NCBI GenBank assembly: GCA_036924085.1
Contig: JAVGWX010000013.1
Location: 42,415,893 to 42,479,892 of the forward strand
Source: Ariolimax columbianus
Taxonomy: Eukaryota; Mollusca; Gastropoda; Stylommatophora; Arionidae
DNA length: 64,000 nucleotides
Reading direction: 5' to 3'
Below the pieces are notes generated by a model. It saw only the letters and a program-made list of their open reading frames with translations. It was not told where the DNA came from and did not search any database. This document shows, piece by piece, positions 41,710 through 52,439 of the stretch; position 1 is the stretch's first letter, and each line of letters opens with the position of its first letter. The position numbers and the translations under genes are program-made.

Positions 41710-42001
41710 AGCTCAGTAGGCTGATGGGCCTGTATCCATTTGGATCTGTTTTGTCCTTTCCTGTTTTTGGTACTGGTACCAGTATTGCGTCTTTCCATGC
41801 CTGGGGTACAATTCCCCTTTTCCAACTTTGGTTCAGGACCGATAGCAGTTTCCTCTTCGCTGTTTGGCCCAGCCCCATCAGCATTTCGTTTGTTATCCCG
41901 TCTTTTCCGGGAGATTTCCTTTTCTTTAATGTTCTCATAGCCTCTTCCATTTCGCGCATTGTTAATTTGGCCATCATGTGCTCTTCAGGTGCCGTATTCA
42001 T
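41615..42001 (-). pseudogene. I-LINE RT fingers ORF (copy 3)
   Basis: A 128-codon frame with KSPGKDGITNEMLMGL and NGYRPISLLSCVGK, then a frameshift by one base near 41700 relative to copy 1. Confidence 0.8.
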
Positions 42002-42442
42002 GTTGTCGTACCCCTTTAGCTCTTCGCTAATGTCTGTATGCTTATCTGCAGGGACCTCGATGTGGTTTGCTCTGGCATAGTGATCAACAAAAGCGTTTGC
42101 GGCTTACTTACCTGTGATCAAGTTCTCGCCCTGCTTGATGGTAATTTGTTTATTTGACGGGGTTTCGTCGTTCATGGCTCTGACTAGCTTCCATAGCTTG
42201 TTTCCGTCTTTGTCCAGGTTTAGGCTTTCCGTTTTATTTTTCCAGATTTCTCTTGCTGTTTGCTTGAGAGTGTGTTTGTACTTCGCTGCGGCGGCTTTGA
42301 GGGCGATGTTTGCCTCCATGGATTGTTCTCGCTCTGCCATGTTCCTAGCATTTGTTACTGCATCTTCCACTTTCTGCAACTCATCATTCCAGTAGGGCTT
42401 ATAGTTTTTCCTAGCTCCTCTTGGGATGGTTTCAGTGGCGGC

Positions 42443-43309
42443 TTACATTATTGCCTTGCTTAGGCTTTCTACCATGGGCTTCATTTTGTTGTTTCGTGTG
42501 TTGATCGTTTCACACAGCCCATCTGTCAGGATTGCAAATCTGTCCCAGTCGGCTCGTTTGTAATTCCAACGTGGGAGCGGTTTTGTTTCCTGTGGGCCTA
42601 CTTCCATGTCAATGGTTAGCCTGATCGGCCTGTGGTCGCTACCTGCCAGTTGGTTTAGCACCTGGCGGTCTATTTTATGGTGTATGTCCTGTGTGGAGAA
42701 GGCCAAATCTGGAGTCGAGGTGGTATGCCATGTTCTTGAATAGAAGCTAGGGCTATCCTCCGGCCTATTGATTAGGGAGAGATTTGCATCTATCTCCCAA
42801 TCTTCCACTTCGTCACCTCTGCTGTCTGTGTCAGAGTATCCCCATCTCTCCGAGTGGCCGTTGAAATCTCCAACTACTATGCAGTTGGAGTCTCTGACCT
42901 CCATACTCGAGAGCGATAGGTCTCTATTTGGTGGTCCGTACAGATTGAAAATGCGGAGGTTCGTCTCTTGAGCCATTATGTCAATTCCTAAAATTTCTGC
43001 TTGTCCGGTGTGATTGACAGATACCGCGTTACTCGGTATGCAGTTTCTGGTCAGTATCAGGACCCCTCCTTTGTGGCCTTCTCTATCGAGACGGAAGGTC
43101 TGGTATCCTCTAATTGAGAATTTATGATTATTGTTGAGGTGCGTTTCCTGGATACATGCCACGTCAATCTTACCTTCATGCAGGTGATGTGTTAGGGAAA
43201 GTTTTTTGTTAATGACTCCCTCAGCATTCCACTGTAGTATTTTGAGGGTCTTGAGTTTTTGGTCAATAAAAGTTGCCCCATAGCCATGTGCCTTGACTCC
43301 CCGACACAT
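42443..43309 (-). CDS. I-LINE APE endonuclease ORF (copy 3)
   Basis: A 288-codon frame with the complete APE-type endonuclease: LQWNAEGV (Asn), CIQETHL (Glu), FNLYGPPNRD, VVGDFNGHSERWG (Asp, Asn), TPDLAFS and GSDHRPI (Asp, His). All catalytic motifs are present, making this the only intact endonuclease in the window. It starts at MCRGVKAHGY, but upstream in-frame translation may be genuine. It ends at a stop near 42443 in the linker, where copy 1 continues, so it is uncoupled from RT. Confidence 0.88.
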   Translation of the reverse strand: MCRGVKAHGYGATFIDQKLKTLKILQWNAEGVINKKLSLTHHLHEGKIDVACIQETHLNNNHKFSIRGYQTFRLDREGHKGGVLILTRNCIPSNAVSVNHTGQAEILGIDIMAQETNLRIFNLYGPPNRDLSLSSMEVRDSNCIVVGDFNGHSERWGYSDTDSRGDEVEDWEIDANLSLINRPEDSPSFYSRTWHTTSTPDLAFSTQDIHHKIDRQVLNQLAGSDHRPIRLTIDMEVGPQETKPLPRWNYKRADWDRFAILTDGLCETINTRNNKMKPMVESLSKAIM

Positions 43310-43929
43310 GGGTGGGTAGTCAAGTAGTCAAGGGTCGGCCCCTTCGAGGCGTGAGGCCCGGCACTATCGCTTCCTGGCGGTACTCTGCAGGATGAGCGCC
43401 ATGCGTTTTTCTAATCGGTTGTACTGTCATCATGCTGCGATTTACGTTTTGTTAGGCTTGCGGCCCCGTGCATCCGATTTCAACAGGCGTTTCTGTAGGG
43501 ATGCCCTCCCTAGCCTTTGGCTGTCCCCAGCCTATCTGCAAGGCAGCAGTTGTTTATGATCAGAGTTGTCTCTCTTATGGAAGTTGTCTTACCAGACTAT
43601 CGAGTCTTCACTACTCGTGTCTATAGGGTGCGATAATGATATGTGAGATGATATATGAGATGGACTGGTTTACCCGGAAGAGAGGCAGTCCAGTGTGTCT
43701 GTACCCCAGGATCGTCACGTCCTGCCAGAAACGTAGCATTTGCATGTGAGTGGGGTATCTCCTTTTCCCTTTATTTTCTTGGCTTCTATGCAGAGATGGT
43801 ACGCCTAGCATTGCCCGCCACCTGGGATGTTGACACAGTGGGGCAGGTGTGCAATGTCCGCTGGTCTGCATCTCTTCTGCATCCAGCATGATAGCTATAT
43901 GGCTGATAGCGTACAGAGGTAGATATCGA
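43310..43929 (-). other. I-LINE copy 3 5' region
   Basis: About 620 bp between the endonuclease ORF and the target duplication. No zinc knuckle or clear gag. A segment at about 43460-43480 (minus: ATCGGATGCACGGGGCCG) resembles the first half of the SINE-A module. It may be 5' UTR or a chimeric 5' end. Confidence 0.5.
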
Positions 43930-43941
43930 ACCTTTCGGTCC
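43930..43941. repeat. I-LINE copy 3, right target-site duplication
   Basis: ACCTTTCGGTCC, an exact copy of 39234-39245. Confidence 0.87.
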
Positions 43942-44145
43942 AACACATCCGACTACAGCAATTATTTTATTAGTACCGGGTTAGCATTCCCTCTTCGATC
44001 CCTTCTCCTTAGCCAGTCTGTCCTGCTGCAGCCTGTTATCCAGGATCACCACGTGGAGGTGTAGAAGGGTCTTGGCAACTCTGGTTCGCTGGACCTGACT
44101 CTAGCAGCCAGCTATAGGTCGCTGACCACTGATAGAAAGGATATT
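43942..44145 (-). mobile_element. LINE-X tail copy, right half
   Basis: Continues the tail interrupted at 39245: AACACATCCGACTACAGC, CAGCCTGTTATCCAGGATCA, up to TAGGTCGCTGACC. Confidence 0.82.
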
Positions 44146-44441
44146 AATTTGAAGTGCATGAATGTAGCTTATATCGAAGTGCTCAAAATCGCGGTGTAGC
44201 TACAGTGGCTCACAAACAGAGAACATGTCTCTGTTCAGATTCCGAAACCTGCAGGGACGGAAACCTATGGGATGTGAGTTCATTTAAAGTTTGTACTGAC
44301 TGTGGATTCACCAGAATGTAAGGTGCAAAACACTTAGTACTTCGTATAAGGAAACACAGTGAACGATGTAGACAAAATATGTGACTGTACTGGAAATATA
44401 TGGAATACTTGTATTCGAACAAACATGTTTAGGTGATCAAG

Positions 44442-44800
44442 ATGCTGTGCAGCGCATGAGCTGCAGCGGTCAGCGACCCATAGCTGACTGCTGGCGTCAG
44501 GGCCAGCGAATCAGAGCTGCCAAGACCTTTCTACACCTTCAAGCGGTGATCCTGGATAACAGGCTGCAACCAAGCAGACTGGCTAAGGAGAATATTTCGA
44601 AGAGAGAATGCTAACCCTGTACTCAACAAATGCTTGCTGATGTCGGATGTGTTGGACCGAAAGGTGCAAATATGGCAGTCAAACTGTAAACTACGACACA
44701 ACGCATTCCGTTCTCTGAACTTCATTTTGCTACTTAGGCCCGTATCAGGGTTTGGTAGCGGGAGATTGAGAACGAACGAACGAAGCCAAGCCAAATATGT
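44442..44800 (+). mobile_element. LINE-X tail copy (plus)
   Basis: The most complete solitary tail, reading GCAGCGGTCAGCGACCCATA, GTGATCCTGGATAACAGGCT, the 29-nt module at 44642-44670 (GTCGGATGTGTTGGACCG...), and a GAACGAACGAACGAAGCC 3' end. It lies in inverted orientation next to the minus-strand tail at 43942-44145. Confidence 0.78.
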
Positions 44801-45150
44801 ATTAGTGTTGCCAGGTAACCGAAGGCTTGGGCTGTTTTGGAGGTTTTTTATAACTTCCTGCGGCTTACTATATAATACAATATAAACCTTATATTGTTTT
44901 CTCTAGCTTTTCATTCTATGTTTTTGATTATACGATATATAAGAGGAAAGTAAGTAAGTAAATGGATCACACATCGATAGGAATAGCTGAATGACGTAGC
45001 TGATAGTTTCTAAAGGTGTCAAAAAGTAGCAGCAACATCCAGCTTTGTGATTACTTATTTAGCAGACGTTAGGTGTCGCATGCACGTGCGTAGCCGAGAT
45101 TAAATGGGGCGTTCTTACTCACAGAGAGTACATAAAAAGCAGATGTTGGG
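44801..45150. other. Spacer, nothing recognised
   Basis: AT-rich sequence without supported feature. Confidence 0.4.
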
Positions 45151-45380
45151 TAGTGGGGTTTATTTAAGCGGGTGTGACCCAACCATCTCAGTCTCTTGTT
45201 GCTCAGAGTCGAGAAAAGGGAAGGTATCATGGAACGTTTCAGTATTTCCGAGTTGGTCACCTTGCCCTGCCATTTTATGTTCATTATACTTCGAAGACAT
45301 CGCATATGAAAATTGTTTAACCTCTTCTCGTGTCTTGAAGCAGTTTTCATAGTGCCTAGGCTATTGGCTGACGAACGCAA
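45151..45380 (-). mobile_element. LINE-X-like RT fragment
   Basis: Minus-strand frame with SRHEKRLNNFHMRCLRSI, NIKWQGKVTNSEIL and NKRLRWLGH, the post-thumb region of a LINE-X-like RT. After WLGH (below about 45150) the similarity ends. Confidence 0.7.
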
Positions 45381-46515
45381 ATAGAACCAAATGAGCCTTT
45401 TTCTTGCACTGATTAAGCAATGGAATAAATGTATTAATGTTGGTAGGAATTATGTTGAGAAATATGGGACAATGTTATTACAACAATAAATGGTTTTCAA
45501 ATTCGTATCTAATTTATTTTCTTTTAATTGCCAATTGTGACCAATTTACTGAATTGTATGATGCTGGTATGACGGAGAACATGTTCTGAAGACTGGGGTA
45601 TCTTTAAGTGGGACAGAATGAGAGCACGGCGCTCATCCATCCATCTGTAGAACAAAATGTACGGTGATCACAGACGTCTGAGACAGACTACCATGTTTAG
45701 AGGGAGATGTACGTTAAACTCTTTTAAACAACCAGTTCAAAGGTGGTCATTTGGAACATGCTCAGAACCTTTGACGCAGCAAATGGCTTGATCATATTTA
45801 TTTCCATGTTTGATTTTCTATATTGGATAATCATTAGTTGTGTTCTGATGAAAACTAATAAAGTTATTTCTTTGTTACGTTTGAGATGGTTTGTTCGGGT
45901 CATTTCCTGAGAGCAGCTGTTGCCTGGTCGCCATCTTGCCGGAAAATCTATCACGCTTCTTTTGATTATATTTATATTGTTTCTTCTTACTGACCGATTC
46001 TTGGTTTTTAGATTTTAGCAGTGGCCATTATAGTTCCGTTTTAATCTGTATAAATTCTTTAACTTCGTCATTCCACCAAGTTGAACTTTTCTTTGCTCAT
46101 TGTCTTATTTTCTTTGTTCCACGTTTAGTTTCCAGTGTATCTAGCATAGCTGTTTTGAAGAAATCCCATTGCGTGTGGACTTCATCTATTTTGGTGGTCA
46201 GGTCAAGTTGTTGTTGCTTAGATGTTTGCCTCACTAGTTTCTACTGGCGGAGGCGCGCCATTTTCCACCCCAGACCGTAGTCCATTGAGCGATATCAGGA
46301 CGCATAAACCAGTGCTTGGATGCATGTATGCGTCTGTATGTACCTATGCTAGGTTTGTGTGCCATCAGAAGCTAGCCCAATCAAAGTGCAATGGAAGGGC
46401 CTCACCATGAGGGCGCGTGTGAAAGTTGTGCAAGAGTGTGACTGTAGGACAGAGTCAAATGAAACAGAGTGAGGTAAGAGAAGAGAGAAGAGTTGCCCCC
46501 AGGGTGAAACCTCTT
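45381..46515. other. Spacer, no supported gene
   Basis: No clear feature. A weak minus-strand LINE-like linker resemblance near 46030-46200 is too decayed to call. Confidence 0.4.
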
Positions 46516-46736
46516 CGGTCAGGTCAGGTCATCCCGTAACCGGTGAGGTTATTGGGGCACACATGAGACATCCTCATAAGCCAACGCCACCCTTCTCTGC
46601 CAGAAGCCGCAACCTGTGCCTCTTCTGGTCTGAGACTGGTCCATTCTCGTATGTTGTCCTCCCACCTCTTTTTGGGACGGCCTCTTCGTCGTCTGCCTTG
46701 CACCTTTCCGTGGAGGATTGTATTTGCAAGACCATT
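46516..46736 (-). mobile_element. RTE-B-like LINE 3' end
   Basis: The plus strand starts GGTCAGGTCAGGTCATCCCG, the reverse of the TGACC terminus. It is followed on the minus strand by the carboxyl region (GKVQGRRRRGRP-like) up to GGTCTTGCAAATAC. Confidence 0.78.
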
Positions 46737-46746
46737 TCTTCTTCTT

Positions 46747-46845
46747 CTTCGTTCGTTCTCAATCTCCCACTACCAAACACTGAAAGGGCTTAAGTATCAG
46801 AATGTAGTCCAGAAAACGGAATGCGTTGTGTCGTAGTTGCTAATC
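46747..46845 (-). mobile_element. LINE-X tail, partial
   Basis: The plus strand reads CGTTCGTTCTCAATCTCCCA through GCGTTGTGTCGTAGTT, the 3' end of the LINE-X tail. It stops before the 29-nt module. Confidence 0.72.
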
Positions 46846-47080
46846 TGTGAGAGCTGCGTTAAGAGACTCTGTTGCTGTATCGGTATCCAGTCCCTCTCTG
46901 AGAGACACCAGTGGAGCAAATCTCCCTCCTACCCTTGATTGGAACACTTCGATGATTGTTGTGTCTTTTAGTTTGCCCAGATCAAACTTTAGTCTAGTCA
47001 CATCTTTCTTTGCGACTACCTTCAATCGCAGACGCATAATCATCATAACAAGATCGTGGTCGCTTTCTATATTCGCTCCG
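46840..47080 (-). mobile_element. LINE linker fragment
   Basis: Minus-strand DHDLVMMIMRLRLKV, KFDLGKLKD and FQSRVGGRFAPL match the endonuclease-RT linker common to CR1/RTE-like LINEs. No RT follows in frame. Confidence 0.6.
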
Positions 47081-47844
47081 GGGAAACTTCTCGTTTTGTC
47101 GGTGTTGATGCTAGATCTAAATTTCGGTGGGAAGATTCTAAAATCTCTTTATCATTTCATGATGTATATCTTTTTTTGATGGTTTCGCCGTATGACTGTT
47201 TCAAATTCGTGGTTAGCTTTTGTCTTAACCTTCTCTGTCCTTTATTTTGTGTTGACTGTTATCATTTTATTGGTGCTCTGTCATAATTTCTTCAGGCTGT
47301 TCAGTCTCTGCATTGCCATGTTTAGTCTTCTGTTTTCTTTCGAGAAGTCGCCATTTTTGTCAATTCTGGAGCCCAGCTATTCAAAATGTGTGACCTGATC
47401 TATTGCCTCACCATCCACCGTAAATTTATGCTGACATTGTGTTTTGTCGGTGGTATTTATCTTTGTTTTATTGATGTTTATAGACAGGTTTTGATCTTTA
47501 CTGTGTCCATTTACGACTGAAATTAGCTGCTCTAGCCCCTATGCACTTCTTAATAGTAGTCTTGATTTTCGTAGTCTACAAACACAATACGTCTGCACAT
47601 ATGGACGTCCCACACTCTCCATCAACTGGTTGATTGGGTGGTCCTTATTTGAGCAGACCTTCATGAAACCTGCCTATTCTCGCGGTGGTTCTCGTCGAGT
47701 TGCCTTTCTAATATGAAAATAGTTGATAGCAGGCAGATTGGGCGGAAGTTCGCCAAAATTTTCCTGTGACCTTTTTATGAGATCAGGATTGTCTTTGGGG
47801 ACTTCCACTGGTCTGGAATTTATTTGTCTTGTATGAAGGTAGAT
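47081..47844 (-). mobile_element. Decayed LINE RT remnants
   Basis: Broken minus-strand frames: KINTTDKTQCQHKFTVDG then IDQVTHFE-stop-LGSRIDKNGD (about 47340-47470), resembling the RT palm-thumb. The remainder to 47844 has open frames without firm motifs. Confidence 0.45.
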
Positions 47845-47891
47845 GTGGAAAAGTATGGCCAATTAGTAGGCTAGTATACATATATATGTTA

Positions 47892-48548
47892 TAGCTTCTT
47901 CTTTTGTCCTACCACCTTTGACATACGGCGTCGCAGAGAGCCCGGATGCATAGATTTCTTGTTATCGCCATGTGGGAGGCTTGTGCTGTCATAAGGTGTA
48001 ACTACCTGAGAGTTTCAGAAACACCCTACATTCATCGACGTCGAGGTCTGCCCCTTGCTCGTGGACCGAAACTCTGCATACGATATGCTCTTGTTGCAGG
48101 CTGGTTAAAATGCATTCTGACTAAATGACCAAACCAGTTGATTTGTTGATGATCAATGTACTTGTAGTTACTAACTGGGCTTGTCCATGACCTACTCTAG
48201 ATATCTATCGGCTGTGGTTTGTCACCATCATCTGCCGCAGTGTGATTTTGCGAATTCAGTCACGGATTGTCTTTCCGTCTGCATTTCTCATACAGCGCAT
48301 CTCACAGCTCTTCTGAAACTTACTTTTATGTGTTTATTAAGGACCAAGATTGACATTGGTAACACAATGTAGAAATAAATAGTGTATTTATCAGTCTCCT
48401 CTTAGTTGAAAGAAACATTTTAAGGTGTTTTAAAATCGGTGCAATTTGATAGTGGGCACTGTTCGCCTTCAGAATTATATGTGTAATATCTCTGTCCACT
48501 TTGCCGTCATCAGCGAAAACACTTTCTAGGTATTTGAACTCCTGTAAT
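47892..48548 (-). mobile_element. LINE-D fragment (right duplicate)
   Basis: Duplicate of the fragment at 48-704, with the same thumb-domain motifs on the minus strand and the same frameshifts. Only scattered substitutions separate the two, so it was already a remnant before the duplication or before allelic divergence. Confidence 0.65.
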
Positions 48549-50533
48549 TGGAGGCAGATGTTGAAACGATGACTGAAGCCTTGAATTCGGCTTTACTCAA
48601 TACGGCATCTGAGGTTCTAGGTAGGTGCAGGGTTAAAAAGAAAGCATGGATCACGAGTGAAATACTGGACATGTGACAAGAGACGACGATTGAAGGGAGC
48701 GAAGAATACACTAGATGGGATTCAGCGATATAGAGAGATAAATAGATCCATAAGGACCAAGATGAAACAGGCCAAGGTGGATTGGATAACGGCTCAGTGC
48801 GCAGTTATCGAACGAAATCTGGGACGAAATGATGCCAAGGGAGCATATAAATTAGTCAAGGACTTAGTAAGACCTGTCCAAGGTCGAAATACGACGATTC
48901 AGGACAAGAGTGGGAAATGTCTCACAGAAGCTCAAGACATTCGTGAGCGCTGGACAGAGTACTATTCGGAGCTATATAAGCATGAATATCGAGGTGACCC
49001 AAGAATGGCAATGTCTCCTGCAGTGAGTCTGGTAGAGGAAAATCAAACGATAACAAGGGAAGAAGTATATGAAGCCGTAAAAATGCTGAAGAGAGGGAAG
49101 GCGACAATAACTACCCTGACTTACATCTGCAAAAGAATTTGGCAGACAGGAGTGTGGCCCACCTGCTGGACACAATCATTCATTATACCACTGCCTAAAT
49201 CGGGAAACCTAAATGTGTGTTAGAACTATCGAACAATCAGTCTGATAAGTCATCCAAGTAAAGTTCTCTTGAAGATATTACTTAACAGACTGAATCCTCA
49301 GGCGGAGAGTATCATTGCCGAAGAACAAGCGGGCTTTCGAGCGGGAAGGAGTACCATCGAGCAGATATTTAATCTTCGTCTACTGAATGAGAAGTACTCA
49401 GAGTATCATCAACCACTCTACCATGCCTTCATTGACTTTCGAAAGGCGTTTGACAGAGTGTGGCATGCGGCGCTATGGTCAACAATGAAGCATTATAAGT
49501 TTAATAGTGATATTGTGAGGGTAATTGCAAACCTTTATCAGCAGGCGACCAGCGCTGTCTCAGTAGAGGGAACGCTATGCGATTGGTTCCGTACGACGGT
49601 GGGTGTGAGACAGGGATGTATACTCTCCCCCACACTCTTCAATATCTTCTTGGAGAGAATAATGGAGACGACCTTAAAAGGACATGTTGGCACGGTTACA
49701 ATTGGTGACCGGCTTATCACCAACTTCCGCTTTGCTGATGATATTGATGTATTGGCAGGAACAGAGAGGGAACTCCAGGAGTTGATTTGTAGATTGGATA
49801 GAACTGCCCTGAGTTTTGGTATGGAAAAAAATGCTGATAAAACAAAACTCATGACCAATAACGTTGCAGGGTTTCAATCTGTCATAGAGGCAAATGGGCA
49901 GGTACTTGAGGTGGTGAAACGTTTCAAATATCTTGGATCGTTGATCAGCGAAGAGGGTTCGAAGCCAGAGGTAACTGCCAGAATAGCACAAACAACAGTT
50001 GTGCTGACTAGGCTGCAACCTATTTGGCGAGACAAGCGCCTCGCCCTCGGCATAAAAGTCAGACTACTGCGCTCTTTGGTGCTGTCAATATTTCTGTATG
50101 CCTGCGAGACCTGGACCATTACAGCAGATATCCTAGGGCAGAATACGTGCAATGGAAATGCGGTGCTATAGAAAACTCCTAAATGTTACATATAAGGATC
50201 GTGTCACGAACGTAGAGATCCGTCAGAGAGTTGCAGACGCTATTGGTCCTTTTGAAGATCTGTTCACAACTATCAAAAGACAAAAGATGGCCTGGTGCGG
50301 GCACGTCGCGAGGTCCAATGGAAGTCCCAACTCGATACTTATTGGATCCGTACCGGGACAGAGAAGGCGAGGACGTCCAAGGAAGAGATGGGTGGACAAC
50401 ATCGCTGAGTGGTCAGGCCTTCGTCCCGGTAAGATACGTCAGGCGGCGACAGACAGAGAGAGCTGGCGTGGGATTTTCATGTCTTTATGTGTGCCCCAAC
50501 GACCTGATGGGTTACGGGATGAACTGAACTGAA
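48549..50533 (+). mobile_element. RTE-A (right duplicate)
   Basis: Duplicate of 705-2745. It shares the stop after LNVC (49221-49223) and the frameshift before the carboxyl ORF. It differs in two informative ways: the motif A codon is intact (FIDFRKAFDRVW, about 49440), and about 51 bp of the finger region are deleted near 49098, where the left copy encodes AVGVDNIPAELLQ. The terminal TGAAC repeat is one unit shorter. Each copy therefore carries lesions the other lacks. Confidence 0.85.
49269..50171 (+). pseudogene. RTE-A reverse transcriptase ORF (right)
   Basis: A 300-residue open frame covering RT motifs in order: EEQAGFRAGRST, FIDFRKAFDRVW, GVRQGCILSP, FADDIDVL, FKYLGS and CETWTI. It is the best preserved RTE-A palm/thumb in the window and keeps the FADD catalytic pair. 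The fingers and endonuclease are missing or out of frame, and the carboxyl domain is in another frame at 50152-50532. Confidence 0.8.
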
Positions 50534-50639
50534 TTAGCTTAAATTATGTTTTGCACATTTTCATTGGCATTATGTTTCTCCTAGTTACATTGGTGGTTTT
50601 ACTAACTCATGCCCTGGAGGCTAAATAACTAAAACTAAC

Positions 50640-50704
<65 letters not shown>

Positions 50705-51779
50705 CTGATAGTGAATTTATCATCCCAATCACGCCTTCCATTAATGGATGTTCTCAAATGTCACAGAAAAGATGGTTTGAAAAGGCTTTCAATCCATACA
50801 TTTCTCATTGTCTTTGATGTATTAGAAGACAACATGTCAATAACTGTTGCACAAAAACAAAATCAAATGTTTAGGTGAACAAATAGCACGTGCAATCACC
50901 AAACAAAACAAATCATCCAAAGAAAGAATGGAATAAAAAGTTGAAAATCAAATGAAAAGAAACTATTTTATTGTTGTAGAGAAATAATTAAGATCCTGAG
51001 TAATACCATCAATAAAATGGTGTTGTTTTTTTTTCAATGTTGAGATGTCCATTAAAATTGATATTGGTGTATGCAGGTTTCTTATTCTCAGTTTCCCAGC
51101 ATGCCTCGTTGAGTATATCATTCTTCCAACGCACTCAAATTCTTCTCTATTGACAAACTAGAGATTTCTGCACGTTGTGAACTGTGGGTACAAAATGCAC
51201 AGAGTTTAGAATGTACAGCACATTCCATAAAATGTAGGTTCTTTGTGATATTGGTTTTATAAATGCCTACCTCATTTGTCTATCTTTAAGTCAATCTAAA
51301 TTGTTAAATGTCTAGAGATCTACCAATATAACTATATTTGACTAAATGTATATTTATGTCTGACTTCTATTTGTCCACCGACATTTATTATTAAAGTACT
51401 GACCACGTATGTGTGATCATATTACCATCCATACATCTCAACCCTATGTTAGAACCAAACAAATATTTAGGCAACCTGCAGGTTCAGATTTTGTAAAATG
51501 TGCAAAGAAACAAATGTTTCTCAATGTGCTTGGTAAATGGCTGAAATGGATTAGCATATACTTAATATACATTACTTTACAGTCAATAAATAGCCGCTTT
51601 TCAGTCACAACTAAATATATAATGGTGCGACCTTGGAGTAGCAACTCTCTAATGAGTCGTTATTTCCTTTTCCTTGCGACGTTGTCTTTTTACTTATCAG
51701 TGTTGCGTGAGCTTATTTTCGCCCAGCCTAAGTTGGCTTTTCAGATTGCATCTCCATTTGGATCGAGCTGCAGCTAAGC
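50534..51779. other. Spacer with expanded AT microsatellite
   Basis: Duplicate of 2746-3950. The TA run at about 50643-50703 is more than twice the length of the left copy, and an 11-bp indel lies near 50570. No gene is seen. Confidence 0.7.
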
Positions 51780-51787
51780 CTTTTTTT

Positions 51788-51818
<31 letters not shown>

Positions 51819-52439
51819 TTATTATTATTATTATTATTATTATTCTTTGTCTTAAACTCCCGCTGCCAAGCCCCGAAAAGAGCTTTGCATGTAGCAGGAT
51901 GTAGTCCGGAGACGTTTACAGCTTGACTGTTATTTGCACCTTTCTGTCAGACACATCCGTCTTCAGCTATCATTTGTGGGTATCGAAATAGCCTTCTTTC
52001 TTTGATCCCTTCTCTTAGCTAGTCTGCCCTGTTGCAGCCTGTTATCCAGGATCACCACGAGGAGGTGGAGAGAGGTTTTGGCAGTTGTGGGGCTCTGACC
52101 TTGCTGCTTGTATATGGCTATCGGTCGCTGACCGCTTATGCAATGCCCAACCTCTTGATCCCAGCCTTCCCAAAATGTCAGATACATTTCCAGGACCCTC
52201 TTCGTGTCCCGCTTGCACGAGTCTTTTAACGTCAGCTGTGGTCGGTAACTGTTCTTTTACCATGTGTTCATATACAATATCTTTGCGGATGCGACCATCT
52301 TCCATGCGACTATCTCTGTCTTCGGTACCTAAGGAGAGTACATGCTTGGGAGACTGGTCCAATAATGCACCTCAGAGTTTGACGGTCAGTCTCTCCATGA
52401 GATATCAAGGATGGATTACATGCGCCGTAGATGAAAAGT
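51780..52439 (-). mobile_element. LINE-X 3' part (right duplicate)
   Basis: Duplicate of 3951-4578 with a longer CTT/ATT microsatellite at the element's 3' edge (51781-51845) and a short deletion near 52135. Same broken carboxyl frames on the minus strand. Confidence 0.65.

Larger units (their letters stand above)
39246..43929 (-). mobile_element. I-LINE copy 3, longest copy
   Basis: 4684 bp between exact 12-bp duplications (39234-39245 and 43930-43941) with a GAAGAAGAAGAAG tail at 39246-39267. It keeps an intact APE endonuclease ORF and about 620 bp of 5' region but no recognisable gag/zinc-knuckle ORF. RT is damaged by frameshifts near 41700 and 42005-42110, by a stop near 39640 in the carboxyl part, and by an internal 255-bp rearrangement at 40541-40796. 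Confidence 0.92.
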
